64,000 nucleotides of DNA from Citrobacter amalonaticus Y19 (lineage in GTDB: Bacteria > Pseudomonadota > Gammaproteobacteria > Enterobacterales > Enterobacteriaceae): NCBI RefSeq assembly GCF_000981805.1, contig NZ_CP011132.1, positions 2,728,001 to 2,792,000 on the forward strand. The letters are read 5' to 3'. A program made the translations under genes and the position numbers. This document shows positions 61,977 to 64,000 of this stretch, one piece after another. How positions within the stretch are numbered: position 1 is the first letter of the stretch; each line of letters opens with the position of its first letter. Under the pieces are notes generated by a model. That model did no database searches. It had not been told where the DNA came from and saw only the letters and a list, made by a program, of their open reading frames with translations.

Positions 61977-64000
61977 TGATTCACTTCACATTGAACGGCA
62001 TGGTCCGTGAAATGAAGATTAACCCGGGCGAAAACGTACAGACGCTGCTGTTTAACCTGGGCATGCACTCCGTGCGCAACAGTGACGACGGATTCGGTTT
62101 CGCCGGTTCGGACGCGATTCTCTACAACGGTCGCATCGTCAATGCCTCATTACTGATTGCCGCACAGTTGGATCACGCGGAGATCCGCACCAGCGAATCA
62201 CTCGGTAAATGGAATGCGTTGAGCCTGGTACAACAGGCGATGGTGGATGTCGGTGTTGTGCAGTCCGGTTATAACGATCCGGCTGCCGCATTGATCATCA
62301 CCGATCTGCTGGAACGTATCGCGATTCCTGACCGTGAAGAGATTGACGATGCGTTGTCCGGTCTGTTCAGTCGTGATGCCGGCTGGCAGCAATATTATCA
62401 GGTGATCGAACTGGCGGTGGCGCGCAAAAACGATCCGCAAGCCCGTATGACTGTCGCTCCCACGTTCCGCGACGATCTCGCGGTGATTGGTAAACCCTGG
62501 CCAAAAACCGATGCCGCCAAAATGGTCCAGGCCAAACCCTGCTATGTGGAAGACCGTATCACCCCTGACGCCTGCGTCATTAAAATGCTGCGCAGTCCGC
62601 ACGCCCATGCGTTGATAACTCATCTTGACGTCAGCAAAGCCGAAGCGTTGCCCGGCGTGGTTCACGTGATCACCCACCGCAACTGTCCCGACATCTACTA
62701 TACGCCCGGCGGACAAAGTGCGCCGGAACCCTCCCCGCTCGACCGTCGCATGTTCGGTAAGAAACTGCGTCACGTCGGCGATCGTGTTGCCGCCGTGGTT
62801 GCAGAGAGCGAAGAGATTGCGCTGGCCGCGCTCGAACTCATCGATGTGAAATATGATGTGCTTAAGCCGGTATTGTCGATTGACGAAGCCATGGCGGACG
62901 ATGCGCCCGTCGTACACGATGAACCGGTGGTGTACGTCGCTGGCGCGCCGGAGACGCTGGAAGAAGACAACCGCCATGCCGCTCAACGTGGCGAACACAT
63001 GATCATCAACTTCCCGATTGGTTCACGCCCGCGAAAAAATATCGCCGCCAGCATTCATGGTCATATCGGCGATATGGAGAAAGGGTTTGCCGAAGCGGAT
63101 GTGATCATCGAGCGTACTTATCACTCCACACAGGCGCAGCAGTGCCCGGCAGAGCCTCATATCTGCTTTACCCGCATGGACGGCGATCGCCTGATCATTC
63201 ACGCCTCAACGCAGGTACCGTGGCACTTGCGCCGCCAGGTTGCCCGCCTCGTTGGCATGAAGCAGCATAAGGTCCACGTCATTAAGGAGCGCGTCGGCGG
63301 CGGCTTTGGTTCTAAACAGGACATCCTGCTGGAAGAAGTCTGCGCATGGGCGACCTGCGTGACCGGACGCCCGGTCTATTTCCGCTATACCCGTGAAGAG
63401 GAGTTTATTGCCAATACCTCCCGTCACGTGGCAAAAGTCACGGTCAAACTTGGCGCGAAGAAAGATGGTCGCCTGACAGCGGTCAAAATGGACTTCCGCG
63501 CCAATACTGGCCCTTACGGTAATCATTCATTAACCGTGCCGAGCAACGGCCCGGCGCTCTCGCTACCGCTATACCCTTGCGACAATGTCGATTTCCAGGT
63601 CACAACGTACTACAGCAATATCTGCCCGACAGGGGCATATCAGGGCTATGGCGCGCCGAAAGGCACCTTTGCGATGACAATGGCGTTAGCCGAGCTTGCC
63701 GAACAGCTGCAAATTGACCAACTGGAGATCATCGAACGCAATCGGGTTCACGAAGGACAGGAACTGAAAATACTCGGCGCGATCGGTGAAGGGAAAGCGC
63801 CAACCTCCGTTCCCTCCGCGGCCAGTTGCGCACTGGAAGAGATCCTGCGTCAGGGGCGGAAGATGATCGACTGGTCGTCGCCCAAACCACAGGACGGTGA
63901 CTGGCGTACCGGTCGTGGGGTCGCCATTATTATGCAGAAATCAGGGATCCCGGACATCGATCAGGCGAACTGTATGATCAAACTGGAGTCCGATGGCACC
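61973..64000 (+). CDS. xdhD: XdhD, molybdenum hydroxylase (partial, runs off the window)
   Basis: The first 676 residues of XdhD (956 in E. coli) are present. The N-terminal 150 residues keep the fold of the two [2Fe-2S] domains, but every ligand cysteine is replaced: see SVRNSDDGFGFAGSD near 33-47 and VQSGYNDPAAAL near 96-107. From about residue 180 the molybdopterin part begins. It includes VGGGFGSKQD near 440-449 and GAYQGYGAPKG near 549-559. The ATG overlaps the ygfM stop. The active-site glutamate lies beyond the window. It is thought to act in uric-acid metabolism as a selenium-dependent hydroxylase. Confidence 0.95.
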   Translation, partial: MMIHFTLNGMVREMKINPGENVQTLLFNLGMHSVRNSDDGFGFAGSDAILYNGRIVNASLLIAAQLDHAEIRTSESLGKWNALSLVQQAMVDVGVVQSGYNDPAAALIITDLLERIAIPDREEIDDALSGLFSRDAGWQQYYQVIELAVARKNDPQARMTVAPTFRDDLAVIGKPWPKTDAAKMVQAKPCYVEDRITPDACVIKMLRSPHAHALITHLDVSKAEALPGVVHVITHRNCPDIYYTPGGQSAPEPSPLDRRMFGKKLRHVGDRVAAVVAESEEIALAALELIDVKYDVLKPVLSIDEAMADDAPVVHDEPVVYVAGAPETLEEDNRHAAQRGEHMIINFPIGSRPRKNIAASIHGHIGDMEKGFAEADVIIERTYHSTQAQQCPAEPHICFTRMDGDRLIIHASTQVPWHLRRQVARLVGMKQHKVHVIKERVGGGFGSKQDILLEEVCAWATCVTGRPVYFRYTREEEFIANTSRHVAKVTVKLGAKKDGRLTAVKMDFRANTGPYGNHSLTVPSNGPALSLPLYPCDNVDFQVTTYYSNICPTGAYQGYGAPKGTFAMTMALAELAEQLQIDQLEIIERNRVHEGQELKILGAIGEGKAPTSVPSAASCALEEILRQGRKMIDWSSPKPQDGDWRTGRGVAIIMQKSGIPDIDQANCMIKLESDGT

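Overview
The window looks like the chromosome of an enterobacterium of the Citrobacter / Escherichia / Salmonella group. The right half encodes proteins that I recognise as close relatives of the E. coli xdhABC-ygeVWXY-hyuA-yqeABC-mocA-ygfK-ssnA-ygfM-xdhD products, in the same order. The left half holds a complete CO dehydrogenase / CO-linked hydrogenase system, which is unusual in this family; CO-dependent H2 production has been reported for Citrobacter (strain Y19), so a Citrobacter relative is my best guess.

Region 1 (about 220-14520) is a water-gas-shift island. A leftward operon, hypC-hypA-cooF-cooS-cooC-cooT-small helical ORF-hypB, makes the nickel CO dehydrogenase CooS, its ferredoxin-like partner CooF, nickel insertion proteins for CooS (CooC, CooT) and hydrogenase maturation proteins (HypA, HypB, HypC). 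A divergent rightward operon, cooM-cooK-cooL-cooX-cooU-cooH, encodes a membrane-bound, energy-converting NiFe hydrogenase with the gene order of Rhodospirillum rubrum. A CooA-type CO sensor faces the end of the hydrogenase operon. The intergenic region carries a TGTCA-N6-TGACA palindrome that fits a CooA operator. The expected chemistry is CO + H2O to CO2 + H2, with electrons passing CooS to CooF to the CooL/CooH hydrogenase while CooM/CooK pump ions. The island ends in a 5'-truncated hypF.

Region 2 (about 14.5-41.0 kb) is a mosaic of broken genes and insertion-sequence relics: IS630, IS21 (istB), IS2, IS1, IS3 and ISNCY families, an ISL3-family relic and a group II intron trace. It also holds truncated metabolic genes (alcohol dehydrogenase, glutathione S-transferase, old yellow enzyme, malP, gldA), several joined in frame into chimeric ORFs. 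The apparently intact genes in it are a DASS-type anion transporter, a small lipoprotein, a lipoprotein broad-specificity amino-acid racemase, a DUF2913-like gene, small unknown ORFs, and a 3099-residue autotransporter with an upstream LuxR-type regulator.

Region 3 (about 41.0-64.0 kb) is the selenium-dependent molybdenum hydroxylase / anaerobic purine (uric acid) catabolism cluster. It contains the hydroxylase XdhABC, the sigma-54 activator YgeV, the degradation enzymes YgeW, YgeX, YgeY, HyuA, YqeA and SsnA, the cofactor proteins YqeB, YqeC and MocA, and the oxidoreductases YgfK, YgfM and XdhD. Two sigma-54-like promoter sequences, upstream of ygeW and ygfK, fit control by YgeV. The window ends inside xdhD.
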